From a virus, in the IMG/VR virus record IMGVR_UViG_3300036828_000517, positions 1 to 36,179 of that record: a stretch of 36,179 nt of DNA. One strand, written 5' to 3'. Shown piece by piece: positions 1-7,705 of this stretch (the stretch's first letter is position 1; each line of letters opens with the position of its first letter). Position numbers and translations under genes: made by a program. Below the pieces are notes generated by a model. The model ran no database searches. It was not told the DNA's origin and worked only from the letters and a program-made list of their open reading frames with translations.

Positions 1-77
1 GGATTCGGGGTGGCGAGCTCGGGGCGGGTTTTTCCCAGGCGATTGGAACGGGGAGGTATTGGGGTGGGGGGTGACGT
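1..77 (+). repeat. 77-bp inverted repeat, left copy, upstream of late operon
   Basis: This stretch is the exact reverse complement of 30061-30137 over 77 of 77 bases; base 78 no longer matches. Both copies lie just upstream of a transcription unit and point the same way relative to it: this one precedes the plus-strand gene at 91, the other precedes the minus-strand gene starting at 30014. No convincing sigma70 promoter is visible inside it. Because the window starts exactly with the repeat, its true left limit is unknown, and 77 is also a common assembler k-mer length. Confidence 0.9.
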
Positions 78-90
78 GAGGGGGTGAAGG

Positions 91-324
91 ATGTACTCGA
101 CACGGCGAGCCCGCGGAAGCGTGGTAAATATGCCAATGTATCATGCGGTCTATCGCACAAGCCCCAAGGGCGGCCCCTTCCTGGGAACGTGCGTTAATTG
201 CGGCACACCGAACCTACCAGCCGAAGCTGCCCGCGAGGAATGTCCAAATCAGCGCGGTCAAACTCAGGAGCAAACATTGATAGATGCGATCCTGGGAGAA
301 CCGGAAGACAAGTCAAAAGGCTGA
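91..324 (+). CDS. small putative zinc-binding protein, first gene of late operon
   Basis: Encodes 77 residues with a Cys-x-x-Cys pair near the middle (CVNCG) and one further cysteine about 16 residues later, suggesting a small metal-binding loop although a fourth ligand is not obvious. The start at 91 is chosen because a purine-rich GAGGGGG lies 6 bases upstream; an internal ATG at 130 would give a 64-residue form. It ends 2 bases before the next ATG and so is probably co-translated with it. Function is not recognised. Its position ahead of the terminase is where small packaging or early-late transition proteins are often found, but nothing in the sequence proves that role. Confidence 0.6.
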   Translation: MYSTRRARGSVVNMPMYHAVYRTSPKGGPFLGTCVNCGTPNLPAEAAREECPNQRGQTQEQTLIDAILGEPEDKSKG

Positions 325-326
325 AA

Positions 327-680
327 ATGCCCACCACCATAGAACGGGATCCGCGGACGTTCACGACTGAGGAGCGCTTGGCGCTTGCGTTTGAGCGGAT
401 CGCCACCGAGCTCGAGCAAGTCAGGATCGCGCGCCAGGAATCCGCCGAGCAGCTCGAGGAGCTCAAGGGCTGGGTGGCGCCAACGCCGCACACCGGCGAG
501 GCCAACGCGCTATACCTATCCGGGCAGTGGGTGCGCCGTGACGGTCACGGCTTGTATGACACGTCGACCAAGCGCAAAACCAGCATAGGACCACCAAACG
601 CGCCGCTCGATCCGCAGCTACGGCGTGATGTGCCGGTGATTGATGATGCCGAGAACCGCCAAGCGGCCATCGATTCGTGA
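327..680 (+). CDS. hypothetical coiled-coil protein preceding the terminase
   Basis: 117 residues. The reading frame is open further upstream, but the ATG at 327 has AAAGG 7 bases before it and follows the stop of the preceding gene directly, so it is taken as the start. Residues about 15-50 are rich in Glu, Leu, Arg and Gln in a heptad-like pattern (ELEQV...EQLEELKG) and probably form a coiled coil. The C-terminal half contains a tryptophan-bearing segment (SGQWVRRDGHGLYD). It overlaps the terminase start by 38 bases. By position it could be a small terminase subunit, but no helix-turn-helix DNA-binding domain is evident, so this is only a guess. Confidence 0.65.
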   Translation: MPTTIERDPRTFTTEERLALAFERIATELEQVRIARQESAEQLEELKGWVAPTPHTGEANALYLSGQWVRRDGHGLYDTSTKRKTSIGPPNAPLDPQLRRDVPVIDDAENRQAAIDS

Positions 681-2463
681 TGGTCTGTACCAGCTCCTAT
701 CCGCCGTTGAGATAGACACCAAGGAAGAGGGTCGCACGCACGTCGAGCCGTGGCCGTCGCAGCGCATGGTGATCGACATGATTGCCAAAGGCCTCGAGGA
801 CGGCGTGCACGAGTTCGTCATTCTGAAATCGCGGCAGATGGCGATCACGACGGTTGCCAGCATCATCGAGTTGTTTTGGGCGCTCGCACATCCAGGTTGC
901 CAGGGCGCCATCATCGCTGACAGAACCGACAACCTCGAGCGCTTGCGCCGGATCTTTGCGACGCTGCTCGAGACATTGCCGAGTGAATGGCGCGGGCCCG
1001 AGCATCGCATCGTCACCAACAATCGCAACGGCCTGGTGTTTGCTAATCGCTCGACGATCGATCTACTCGCCGCAGCAAACAATCCAGATCTCGGCGCATC
1101 TCGAGCTCTCAACCTAATGCATGCCACCGAATGTTCGTTGTGGAAAAACCTTGCCGGCGTTGAATCGCTCAAGGCTTCGTTGGCGCGGCTCAACCCGAAT
1201 CGTTTGTACATTTATGAATCGATCGCCAACGGATTTAATTGGTGGTACGGGCATTGCCAGCAAGCCAAGCAGGATCGCCATATGCGATTCTTGTTCATCG
1301 GATTCTGGGCTAATCCGACCTACAGCATCGCTAGGTCCGACCCCGACTATCAGGTTTACTGGGACGGAACGCTGACCGAGGAGGAGGTGCTCAACGCGCG
1401 CTTTGTCAAACAAGAATACAAGCACACGATCACGCCCGAGCAGATCGCTTGGTGGCGTCGCGAGGCTGAATTTCGACAAGAAGAATATATGTTCAGGCAC
1501 TATCCCTGGCACGAACGACAATGCTTCATTGCCAGCGGCTCGCACTTTTTCCCTGGCCAGCGCACGCTCGAGATGGGCGAGGCTTTGGCGGACGGCGCAC
1601 CGTATCAGGGCTATCGCTACGTGTTTGATGAGCGCTTCCTGGCGAGCCGGATCGAGCAGACGCGCGATGCTAACGAAGTGATGCTGCGCGTCTGGGAGAT
1701 GCCGGAACCGGGCGGCGTCTACGTGATCGGCGTCGACCCGAGCGGCGGCGGCGGCGGCGATGCCAACGATCACGCCATCGAGGTGTTCCGCTGTTATGCC
1801 GACCGCCTGGTGCAGGTCGCGGAGTTCAGGACAAATGATCCGTTCACCTATCAACTCGCCTGGGTGCTCGCGCACCTGGCCGGCGCCTACCGCAACCACA
1901 TCGTTAATCTCGAGATCACCGGCGTTGGCGCCGCGGTCTTGCCCGAGGTGCGCAATTTGCGGCAGCTCGCCGAGCGCGGGATCCTGCAGGGCGAGCCGGG
2001 GACCAAGATCCTCGACATGATCGGCGCAGTGCGGTGGTACTTGTACTCGCGGCCTGACACGATGGGCGGGGGCGGCAACGTCATCAACTGGAAAACGAAT
2101 CAGGACAACAAGCACCAGATCTACAGCGAGTTGCGCGATAGCTTGATGCTGCGGCAGATCGAGATCCGCTCGCTGCACCTGGTGCAACAGATTCAGGCGA
2201 TCGTCGAGGACGACGGCTGGCTCGGCGCCGGCCCCGACACCGGGCTTAACGATGATCTGGTCAGCGCCACCGTCCTGGCGCATCATGCCTGGGTTGACCC
2301 AATGATCGGGAAACGGGCTGGCCTGGTCGCGCGCAAGGTCACTTGGGACTCGGTCAAGGGCGAGCGACCGCCGCAGGATATGAGTAACATGCTGTCGTTT
2401 GCGTTCTCTCAACACATCCGCGCCATCAACGTCAAAGCGCAGCGGCGGCAAGAACGGTTTTAG
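643..2463 (+). CDS. terL: terminase large subunit
   Basis: 606 residues, a normal length for TerL, the ATP-driven motor and headful or cos nuclease that loads DNA through the portal. The N-terminal ATPase has a Walker A-like loop at residues 62-70 (KSRQMAITT), matching the usual terminase KxRQxGxS/T form except that Ala67 replaces the common glycine. The C-terminal RuvC/RNase H-like nuclease domain starts near residue 358 with GVYVIGVDPSGG (Asp365). A second acidic residue is at NLEITG (Glu424) and the third motif at LNDDLVSA (Asp537/538), so all three metal-binding acidic positions are present. Two in-frame ATGs occur at 643 and 646; the first is given. No strong ribosome site is seen, consistent with coupling to the overlapping upstream gene. 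Confidence 0.93.
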   Translation: MMPRTAKRPSIRDGLYQLLSAVEIDTKEEGRTHVEPWPSQRMVIDMIAKGLEDGVHEFVILKSRQMAITTVASIIELFWALAHPGCQGAIIADRTDNLERLRRIFATLLETLPSEWRGPEHRIVTNNRNGLVFANRSTIDLLAAANNPDLGASRALNLMHATECSLWKNLAGVESLKASLARLNPNRLYIYESIANGFNWWYGHCQQAKQDRHMRFLFIGFWANPTYSIARSDPDYQVYWDGTLTEEEVLNARFVKQEYKHTITPEQIAWWRREAEFRQEEYMFRHYPWHERQCFIASGSHFFPGQRTLEMGEALADGAPYQGYRYVFDERFLASRIEQTRDANEVMLRVWEMPEPGGVYVIGVDPSGGGGGDANDHAIEVFRCYADRLVQVAEFRTNDPFTYQLAWVLAHLAGAYRNHIVNLEITGVGAAVLPEVRNLRQLAERGILQGEPGTKILDMIGAVRWYLYSRPDTMGGGGNVINWKTNQDNKHQIYSELRDSLMLRQIEIRSLHLVQQIQAIVEDDGWLGAGPDTGLNDDLVSATVLAHHAWVDPMIGKRAGLVARKVTWDSVKGERPPQDMSNMLSFAFSQHIRAINVKAQRRQERF

Positions 2464-2465
2464 CT

Positions 2466-2594
2466 ATGACAGACATACTGCTGTTGCTGGCTGGAGTAGC
2501 CTTTGGCCTCGCCATTTTTTGGACCGTTGGCTATGTCCGAGGTAGACATGATGTTGAAAGGAATCTGCTCGAGCCTCCAACGCGCGGGCAGTAA
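2466..2594 (+). CDS. 42-residue single-span membrane protein
   Basis: A short gene starting 2 bases after the terminase stop. The product has one hydrophobic segment, about residues 4-23, followed by positively charged residues (YVRGRHD) and a polar tail, so a single membrane-spanning helix with a cytoplasmic C-terminus is likely. There is no clear ribosome site; expression may depend on coupling to the terminase gene. Small one-span proteins in phage operons can be holin, spanin or assembly accessory proteins, but there is no specific motif here. About 66 bases with no visible feature separate it from the next gene. Confidence 0.5.
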   Translation: MTDILLLLAGVAFGLAIFWTVGYVRGRHDVERNLLEPPTRGQ

Positions 2595-2660
2595 CGGCGG
2601 CACCGTTGGAGTTTACGTGGCGGTCTGCCCGACGGTGCCGTCAACTCTTGAGGTGTACAA

Positions 2661-2858
2661 ATGGCGATGGAAAGTATCGAGGTGAAGGGCTCGGCAATTG
2701 CTTATCTGGCCTACGATTCGGAAACCGGCGAGGTGGCGATCAGCTTCAACCGCGGCGGTAGCTATCAATTCGAGATGCCCGAGATCGAGGTGCACCGCAT
2801 GGCCAGTGCCGACAGCCCCGGCGCGTACTGGAATGCCAACGTGAAGGGCAAGTATTGA
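2661..2858 (+). CDS. KTSC-domain protein
   Basis: 65 residues that match the KTSC domain, a small domain frequent as a stand-alone phage or bacterial protein and named after its occurrence at the C-terminus of a lysyl-tRNA synthetase form. Visible hallmarks in order are a Ser-Ala-Ile segment followed by Ala-Tyr-Asp near the start, TGEVAISF, GGSYQF, and the closing SPGAYWNANVKGKY, corresponding to the family's S-x-G-x-Y/F-x-N...I-K-x-x-Y ending. The start has GAGGTG 6 bases upstream. The stop overlaps the ATG of the next gene. The biochemical role of the family is not established. Confidence 0.85.
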   Translation: MAMESIEVKGSAIAYLAYDSETGEVAISFNRGGSYQFEMPEIEVHRMASADSPGAYWNANVKGKY

Positions 2859-3340
2859 TGCCGATCACCCGCACCTATGCCTGCCCCGAGTGCAACCACA
2901 TGCTCGAGGTGGTGCTGTCGGCCGAACAGTGGGACGACCCGCCGCCGAGCTGCCCGAGGTGCGATGCGCGCGAGACGCAACAGGTGTTCAAGCCGCCGGC
3001 GATCGGCGGCTCAGCGCGATCTCGAGCTGTCTCGATCGCCGAGGAGATCGCAGCCAACGACTACAAGGTTGCCAACATCCACGCCGAAGGCCGGCCAGGC
3101 GGCACGCCCAAGGTCCGCTATAAGGACACAACGCCCGGCGTGGCCCCGAGCACGTGGACCGGGCCGAATGCTGCGGAATATCAGCTCGGCCAGAGCGCGC
3201 TGCAGACCGCAATCTCGCTCGGCCGCGAGACGCGGCTCAAGTATGGAAGCGGCCTCGATATCCTCAAGCACAACCTCGAAACCGGCGCCCAGCCTGATCT
3301 GATCGAGCAATCGAAGAAGAAATCGCCGAGGATCTGGTAA
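2858..3340 (+). CDS. zinc-ribbon protein (FmdB-like N-terminus)
   Basis: 160 residues. The first 40 contain two Cys-x-x-Cys knuckles (Cys9/Cys12 in CPEC and Cys32/Cys35 in CPRC) spaced like an FmdB-type regulatory zinc ribbon, followed by the QQVF segment often seen after the second knuckle. The remainder is polar, with no known domain. The ATG at 2858 is used because the preceding TTG belongs to the overlapping stop region of the KTSC gene (TGATG). It ends TAATG, overlapping the portal start by one base, so it is translationally coupled to the portal. A role in head assembly is suggested only by this context. Confidence 0.8.
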   Translation: MPITRTYACPECNHMLEVVLSAEQWDDPPPSCPRCDARETQQVFKPPAIGGSARSRAVSIAEEIAANDYKVANIHAEGRPGGTPKVRYKDTTPGVAPSTWTGPNAAEYQLGQSALQTAISLGRETRLKYGSGLDILKHNLETGAQPDLIEQSKKKSPRIW

Positions 3341-5067
3341 TGCTGAAGATCCCGACCAAGGTCGCCGACCTCGAGGAGTGGACAAAGGAAACCATCGACG
3401 AATGCATGGGATCCGCGCAGGAACGCGGCATGATCTACACGCGGGCCCTGCAGTACTACTACCAGGGCAGCTACGATCAGAGAGCCGCCATCTACAACAA
3501 AGTCAAACAATTCATCGACAAATTGGCCGGCTTCCTGATGCAGCCGACCGATGTGCAATACAACGTCATCTTTGACTCGAGCGAGCCGCAGTCGGTGCTC
3601 GAGCGCGCGCAGCTCATCGGCGAGAAGCTCACGGCTGATTTCCGTGTGACCGACTCGGATATCGTGTTTGCCGAGGCGGTGGTGCACTCGCTCATCAATG
3701 GTGCCTACCTGCTGAAGGTCCGGCCCGACGCGCCGTCGTTCAAGACGCAACCGGTGCATCCGCAAAATTTCGGCGTGCTGTCGGAAACCACCTTGAGCCT
3801 CGACGAGCAGGAATGCTTTTGCCACGTATCCTATCCGACCTTGTCGCGCCTGCGCTCGTGGCTCGAGGAAACGCAACCCCAGCGCGCCGACGAGATCATC
3901 GGCCGAATCCTCGACGTGCGGCAGACCGACCGGGATGAGGAGCTGCCGACCTACTTTCACCAGATGGTCGTCGGGGGGTTACAGCCGCTCGGAAACCCGG
4001 CCGACGCCTCATCCGGGACACAACAAGCGGCCGGCATCGTCAATGTGTTCCCGGTGCCGACCCCCTGGCGACCGCAGCGCAAGATCTCGCGCACCGTGCG
4101 GTTCTGCGAGCTGTGGATCAAAGATGGCGATCGCGGCGGCGACTACACGACGCTGCAATGCGTGTACCCTGACATCATCATCGAGGGCGAGCACACGCGC
4201 CGCAACCTGTCGCGCGTGCCTGGCCGGCAACCGTTTGTGAAAATCGAAGCCCAGCCAACGCCCGGCTATTTCTGGGGCCGATCGACCATTGCCGACGTGC
4301 AAATGTTGCAGGATCTGCTCAACAAGCGGCTGCGCGACATCAAGGTGATGTGGGATCGCAACACCAACGCGCCGCAAGTAATGAGTGGGTTCACCTCGCT
4401 GACCGAGGAGGCGTATTTCAAGATCATCAACGAGGGCGGCTTCCTCTCGGATCCCAACCCCAACGCCAAGGCGCAGAAGCTGATCGAGCCGCCGCCGCAA
4501 GGCTACATGGAAGAGCTCGAGTTCATTTGGAAAATGTTTGATGAGGCGGGCGGATTCTCGCCGGTGATGACCGGCCAGGGCGAGGCCGGCGTGCGCAGTG
4601 GCGTGCACGCGCAGACGCTGGTGCGGACGAGCTCGCCGCGGCTGATCGACCAGGCGGCCAGGATCGAACGCCAGCTCGCCACCTGCGGTGAGCTCGGGCT
4701 GCGCATCATGCAGGCCGAGGATGCGCTGATCTATGTGACCGACTCGGGCATCGAGTTCACCCTCGCTCAGATCCCGAGTAATTTTCAGGTCGAGGTCGAC
4801 AGTCACAGTGCCTCGCCGGCGTTTGCCGAGGACAACCGACAGACCGCAATCGCCCTGGCGCGCGCCGGCGCGATCGACGCCGAGGATCTCATCCATATGC
4901 TGCATCCACCGGGCGCGCGGCTGTTGTTGGCCAGGCTGCGTGAGCGCAAGAAGGGCGAGGCAAAGGCCGCGCAGGAGGAAAAACAAGAGGAAATGTTGCG
5001 CGATGTACTGCACATCGGCGGCGGCAAGAAGGCCGCCGGCGGCGGTGGCCGGCGCGGCAAGGGCTAG
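3340..5067 (+). CDS. portal (head-to-tail connector) protein
   Basis: 575 residues, in the usual size range of podovirus-type portals that form the dodecameric ring at one capsid vertex through which DNA enters and leaves. Support: location two genes after terL and before scaffold and capsid; an N-terminal region rich in alpha helices (ALQYYYQGSYDQRAAIYNK); a central stem-like part with RSTIADVQMLQDLLNKRLRDI, characteristic of portal stem helices; and GRSTI-type proline/glycine turns. The C-terminal 40 residues are Lys/Glu/Gly-rich and probably disordered. A 79-base gap follows, holding a possible GGGCG/CGCCC hairpin (near 5092-5110) with a T5 run about 10 bases on, too weak to call a terminator. 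Confidence 0.85.
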   Translation: MLKIPTKVADLEEWTKETIDECMGSAQERGMIYTRALQYYYQGSYDQRAAIYNKVKQFIDKLAGFLMQPTDVQYNVIFDSSEPQSVLERAQLIGEKLTADFRVTDSDIVFAEAVVHSLINGAYLLKVRPDAPSFKTQPVHPQNFGVLSETTLSLDEQECFCHVSYPTLSRLRSWLEETQPQRADEIIGRILDVRQTDRDEELPTYFHQMVVGGLQPLGNPADASSGTQQAAGIVNVFPVPTPWRPQRKISRTVRFCELWIKDGDRGGDYTTLQCVYPDIIIEGEHTRRNLSRVPGRQPFVKIEAQPTPGYFWGRSTIADVQMLQDLLNKRLRDIKVMWDRNTNAPQVMSGFTSLTEEAYFKIINEGGFLSDPNPNAKAQKLIEPPPQGYMEELEFIWKMFDEAGGFSPVMTGQGEAGVRSGVHAQTLVRTSSPRLIDQAARIERQLATCGELGLRIMQAEDALIYVTDSGIEFTLAQIPSNFQVEVDSHSASPAFAEDNRQTAIALARAGAIDAEDLIHMLHPPGARLLLARLRERKKGEAKAAQEEKQEEMLRDVLHIGGGKKAAGGGGRRGKG

Positions 5068-5146
5068 GGCGAGTTGCAGGAAGGCGGCATCTGGGCGTAG
5101 TCTGCGCCCAACCACGACGTTTTTCAGGGGAGCCGAGCTATGACAC

Positions 5147-5650
5147 ATGGCAAACGGCGACCCGACTCTGCAGCCTCAACCAGGCGAGCCCGCTCCTGAG
5201 ACTGGGCCACCTGCCGGCGATCCAAACAATGCAGGCCCACCCGCGGGTGGAGGACCGATTCTCGCCGGCCTGATGCGGCAGCGGCAACAGCCAAGCCCGA
5301 CCGCCGGCGGGGCCGGCAATGCCGCTCAATCCATGATGCAGATCAAGGCCGCGGTCGACATGATCACCGCGGCCCTGCCCGGCCTGGGCGCCGGCACGCC
5401 GTTGCATACGGCCTCGCTCAACGCTTTGCGCCAGCTCAGCCGACACCTGGCGCAGGGTCAGCCTGCCGGCGGCGCGCAGATGACCATGATTCAGGATCTG
5501 CTCAGACGCACGCAGCAAAACGCACTGTTCCAGAAGATCCTCAGCCAACGCGCGTCGCAGGGTCAGGAACAGAACCAAGACATGCCCGCGGGCACCTCGC
5601 CGCAGATGGCCGAGGCGCCGACCCCATCCATGCCGCTACCGGGAGCTTGA
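5147..5650 (+). CDS. hypothetical proline/glutamine-rich virion or scaffold accessory protein
   Basis: 167 residues: a Pro/Gly-rich N-terminal 60, a central helical part with many Ala, Leu and Gln (SLNALRQLSRHLAQ and QDLLRRTQQNALFQKIL), and a Pro-rich tail. No known domain is recognised. The ATG at 5147 follows GGGGAG by 14 bases; an ATG at 5140 is better spaced but opens a frame of only 19 codons, so it might be a leader peptide. Sitting between portal and scaffold candidates, the gene most likely contributes to head assembly, but this is positional inference. Confidence 0.65.
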   Translation: MANGDPTLQPQPGEPAPETGPPAGDPNNAGPPAGGGPILAGLMRQRQQPSPTAGGAGNAAQSMMQIKAAVDMITAALPGLGAGTPLHTASLNALRQLSRHLAQGQPAGGAQMTMIQDLLRRTQQNALFQKILSQRASQGQEQNQDMPAGTSPQMAEAPTPSMPLPGA

Positions 5651-5653
5651 GCG

Positions 5654-5902
5654 ATGCCGAACGTCTACGAGGGCAAACCCGATGGTCGTCAGTCCGACGA
5701 CGTCGCCATGGCAACGACGCGATTCCGGCCACATTACCGCGCACTGACGGTCGCCGAAATGGCGCTGCACGACGAGATCAAGGCCAAGGCCGAAGAGCTC
5801 GAGGCCTTGTATGACGAAGTCAACAAAGGCCGCTATCACGCGCTTGCAATCACATCGCTCGAGCAATCGGTGATGTGGATCGTCAAGGAGCTCACCGCTT
5901 AG
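5654..5902 (+). CDS. Acb2/Tad1-like cyclic-nucleotide sponge, putative anti-CBASS/anti-Thoeris protein
   Basis: 82 residues. Residues 27-82 follow the helical-hairpin pattern of the Acb2/Tad1 family, phage proteins that sequester immune signalling nucleotides (cyclic di- and trinucleotides made by CBASS cyclases, or the gcADPR signal of Thoeris). The diagnostic stretch is HYRALTVAEMALHDEIKAKA. Tyr28 and Lys43 are 15 residues apart, the same spacing as Tyr11 and Lys26 that bind ligand in the Pseudomonas phage Acb2. The second helix carries SLEQSVMWIVKELT, resembling the family's C-terminal helix. Residues 1-26 are a nonconserved extension. The gene has GGGAG about 8 bases upstream and sits in the late operon, unlike many early-expressed anti-defence genes. 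Which signal it binds cannot be told. Confidence 0.7.
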   Translation: MPNVYEGKPDGRQSDDVAMATTRFRPHYRALTVAEMALHDEIKAKAEELEALYDEVNKGRYHALAITSLEQSVMWIVKELTA

Positions 5903-5914
5903 AGGAGCAACAAC

Positions 5915-6100
5915 ATGGCTCAGAATCGCAGCTACGACCCACCCATCACCGCCCCGCCCGAGACACCACCTCGCACCGTTCTACAAGTCGATACGCAGAG
6001 CGAGACGTCAGAATGGGGCGCGATCCCAAAAGTGGTTCCTAAGCCGGAAGGCGGGGTGCCGCTGCAACCCGCTATCGTAGGCCGCAACAACTCCAACTAA
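5915..6100 (+). CDS. small hypothetical proline-rich protein
   Basis: 61 residues, rich in Pro, Thr and Val with no cysteine and no hydrophobic span, so probably extended or disordered. The start is supported by AGAGGAG 8 bases upstream. It lies between the sponge candidate and the scaffold-like gene, a position where short head-decoration or assembly chaperone proteins can occur. Function not recognised. Confidence 0.65.
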   Translation: MAQNRSYDPPITAPPETPPRTVLQVDTQSETSEWGAIPKVVPKPEGGVPLQPAIVGRNNSN

Positions 6101-6131
6101 ATCTCGTTCACTTAACGAGAAGGTGTCTTCG

Positions 6132-6674
6132 ATGCCGCGTGAAGTAACAGATGAAGAGTATCAATTCCTGCAAGGCCGCAGGCAAGTTGCAGACTTCGTC
6201 GAGTCGATCTACTCGGATCCTGCACTGAACAAAGAGGCAAAGCGCCTCATCAAGAAGAAGTATCCGAACCTCGCGATTCCCGATTACGACATCCGCGAGG
6301 AAGTAGATCAGCGGCTCGAGGCCGAGCGTCAGGCGCGCAAGGACGCCGAGGAGGCAGTGCGGCGCAAAGAGAGCGACGAGCGCATCAACAGCGAGCGCTC
6401 GCGCGTGCAGAAGGAATATGGATTCACTGAAGACGCCATGAAGAAGCTCGAGGATATGATGGTCGAGCGCAACATCGGCGACTACGAGGCTGCTGCGACG
6501 TACCACGCCAGCAAGAACCCGCAGCAGAGCGAGCCGACGTTCGATACGTTCCGCTGGAACCATGACCGCCAAGACAGTTTCAAACAGATCGCCCAAGACC
6601 CCGAGGGGTGGGCGCGTCAGGAAATCCTCAACGCCGTTCGTGCTGACGAACGGACGCGACGAGGACAAACATAG
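6132..6674 (+). CDS. putative scaffolding protein
   Basis: 180 residues, highly charged. The centre (about 60-110) is a long Glu/Arg/Lys-rich helix (EEVDQRLEAERQARKDAEEA), typical of the extended helical scaffolds that template procapsid assembly and are later removed. It lies immediately upstream of the capsid gene, the classic scaffold position. ATG 6132 is chosen over an in-frame GTG at 6123 because GAGAAGG lies 8 bases before it and overlaps that GTG. The sequence itself has no diagnostic motif, so the call rests on composition and gene order. Confidence 0.7.
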   Translation: MPREVTDEEYQFLQGRRQVADFVESIYSDPALNKEAKRLIKKKYPNLAIPDYDIREEVDQRLEAERQARKDAEEAVRRKESDERINSERSRVQKEYGFTEDAMKKLEDMMVERNIGDYEAAATYHASKNPQQSEPTFDTFRWNHDRQDSFKQIAQDPEGWARQEILNAVRADERTRRGQT

Positions 6675-6688
6675 GCGGGAGGTAAGTC

Positions 6689-7705
6689 ATGCCAATTTTG
6701 GGCGCCGGCATAATTCCGTCGGGTCCGGTCGGACTCGAGCTCGAAGCAACTATTCGTCGCGTGTTTGCGCAAATGGTGGTCGTTCTGATCTACAAACAGA
6801 ACCCGCTGCTTGCGTTGTTGTTGAGGAACGCGATCCGCGCCTCTGGCGGCGTGAGCCCATACACTCAGCCGGTGCAAACAGGCGCCTACGTCTCGAGTTC
6901 ATGGATGGGGCCGGCGGGGCAATTCACGATTCCGAGCGATGTAGCCGCGACCGTCAACGCAGAATTTAACATGTGCGCCCTCGCAACCCCTGTCACGTCG
7001 TTCGGGCTCGAGCAGCTCGTGACCCAAGACGCGATCGCGGTCGCATCCAGACTGATGTTGAAATTAAACGACCTCAAGAACAGCGCGCTGGCGTCATTGT
7101 CGACAGCGCTGTTCGGCACTAACGGCGGCAACGTGCTGCAGATGTTCGGTTTGTTGGATGCGTATGACGACGGCACCGCGGTGACGACCTACGGCGGCCT
7201 GTCGCGCACGACCTATCCGTCATGGGCCGGGCTCAAGGTTGCGGCCGCCGGCGCAGTGTTGACGCGCTCGGCCTTCATCCCGCAGTTGCTGCGCGCCGTG
7301 AAGAACAGCGGCGGCGAGGCGCTCGACTTCGTGGTGATGAGCGTCGAGGATTGGACAACGCTGCTAACGGACTTTCTGAGCCTGGAGCGCTACAACAACG
7401 ACCCATCGAGCAGGTGGGGCAAAGATGATCCCGTGAACTCTGGCTTCCGTGGCTTGTTGTTAGGAGACACGCCGATCTTCTTTGATCTCAACTGCCCGGT
7501 GGGCACTGCGATCGGCTTCAATTCCAAATATATCAGCTTGGTCATCCACGAGGATGCAAATTTTGCCTGGACTGGTTGGTATTCAACAATCCCACAAGGG
7601 CAGATCTCGAGTGTCGGTCTGACACTTACTGCTCTCAATCTTGTTTGTAGCAAACCGTCTACCGGTTTGTTGTTGGAAGGCATCACCGGAGGTGCTCCGT
7701 GGTAA
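6689..7705 (+). CDS. major capsid protein
   Basis: 338 residues with a strong ribosome site (GGGAGGT 6 bases before ATG). Placement after portal and scaffold-like genes, length, and a high content of short Gly/Ala/Val/Thr beta segments fit an HK97-fold major capsid protein that tiles the icosahedral shell. The N-terminal helix (ELEATIRRVFAQMVVVLIY) could be the N-arm or a short internal helix. A P-domain-like helix appears at LTRSAFIPQLLRAVKNSGGEALDFVVMS, followed by VEDWTTLLTDFLSLERY. The stop TAA overlaps the next ATG. No delta-domain-type protease lies upstream, so a separate scaffold is the simpler model. Confidence 0.8.
   Translation: MPILGAGIIPSGPVGLELEATIRRVFAQMVVVLIYKQNPLLALLLRNAIRASGGVSPYTQPVQTGAYVSSSWMGPAGQFTIPSDVAATVNAEFNMCALATPVTSFGLEQLVTQDAIAVASRLMLKLNDLKNSALASLSTALFGTNGGNVLQMFGLLDAYDDGTAVTTYGGLSRTTYPSWAGLKVAAAGAVLTRSAFIPQLLRAVKNSGGEALDFVVMSVEDWTTLLTDFLSLERYNNDPSSRWGKDDPVNSGFRGLLLGDTPIFFDLNCPVGTAIGFNSKYISLVIHEDANFAWTGWYSTIPQGQISSVGLTLTALNLVCSKPSTGLLLEGITGGAPW

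Noticed and set aside
1114-2451. Long minus-strand open frame of 445 codons opposite the terminase
   Set aside because: It is the antisense image of a gene with clear terminase motifs; high-GC DNA routinely gives such frames. Its protein is Arg/Ala/Leu-rich and has no ribosome site.
2503-2685. Alternative small plus-strand frame overlapping the 42-residue membrane gene and the KTSC gene
   Set aside because: No ribosome site, overlaps two better candidates, and its composition is unconvincing.
5082-5125. Rho-independent terminator after the portal gene
   Set aside because: Only a 5-bp stem and a T-run displaced by about 10 bases; operon structure suggests read-through.
4009-5148. Minus-strand frame of 379 codons opposite the portal gene
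   Set aside because: Antisense to the portal, no upstream ribosome site and no recognisable motif.
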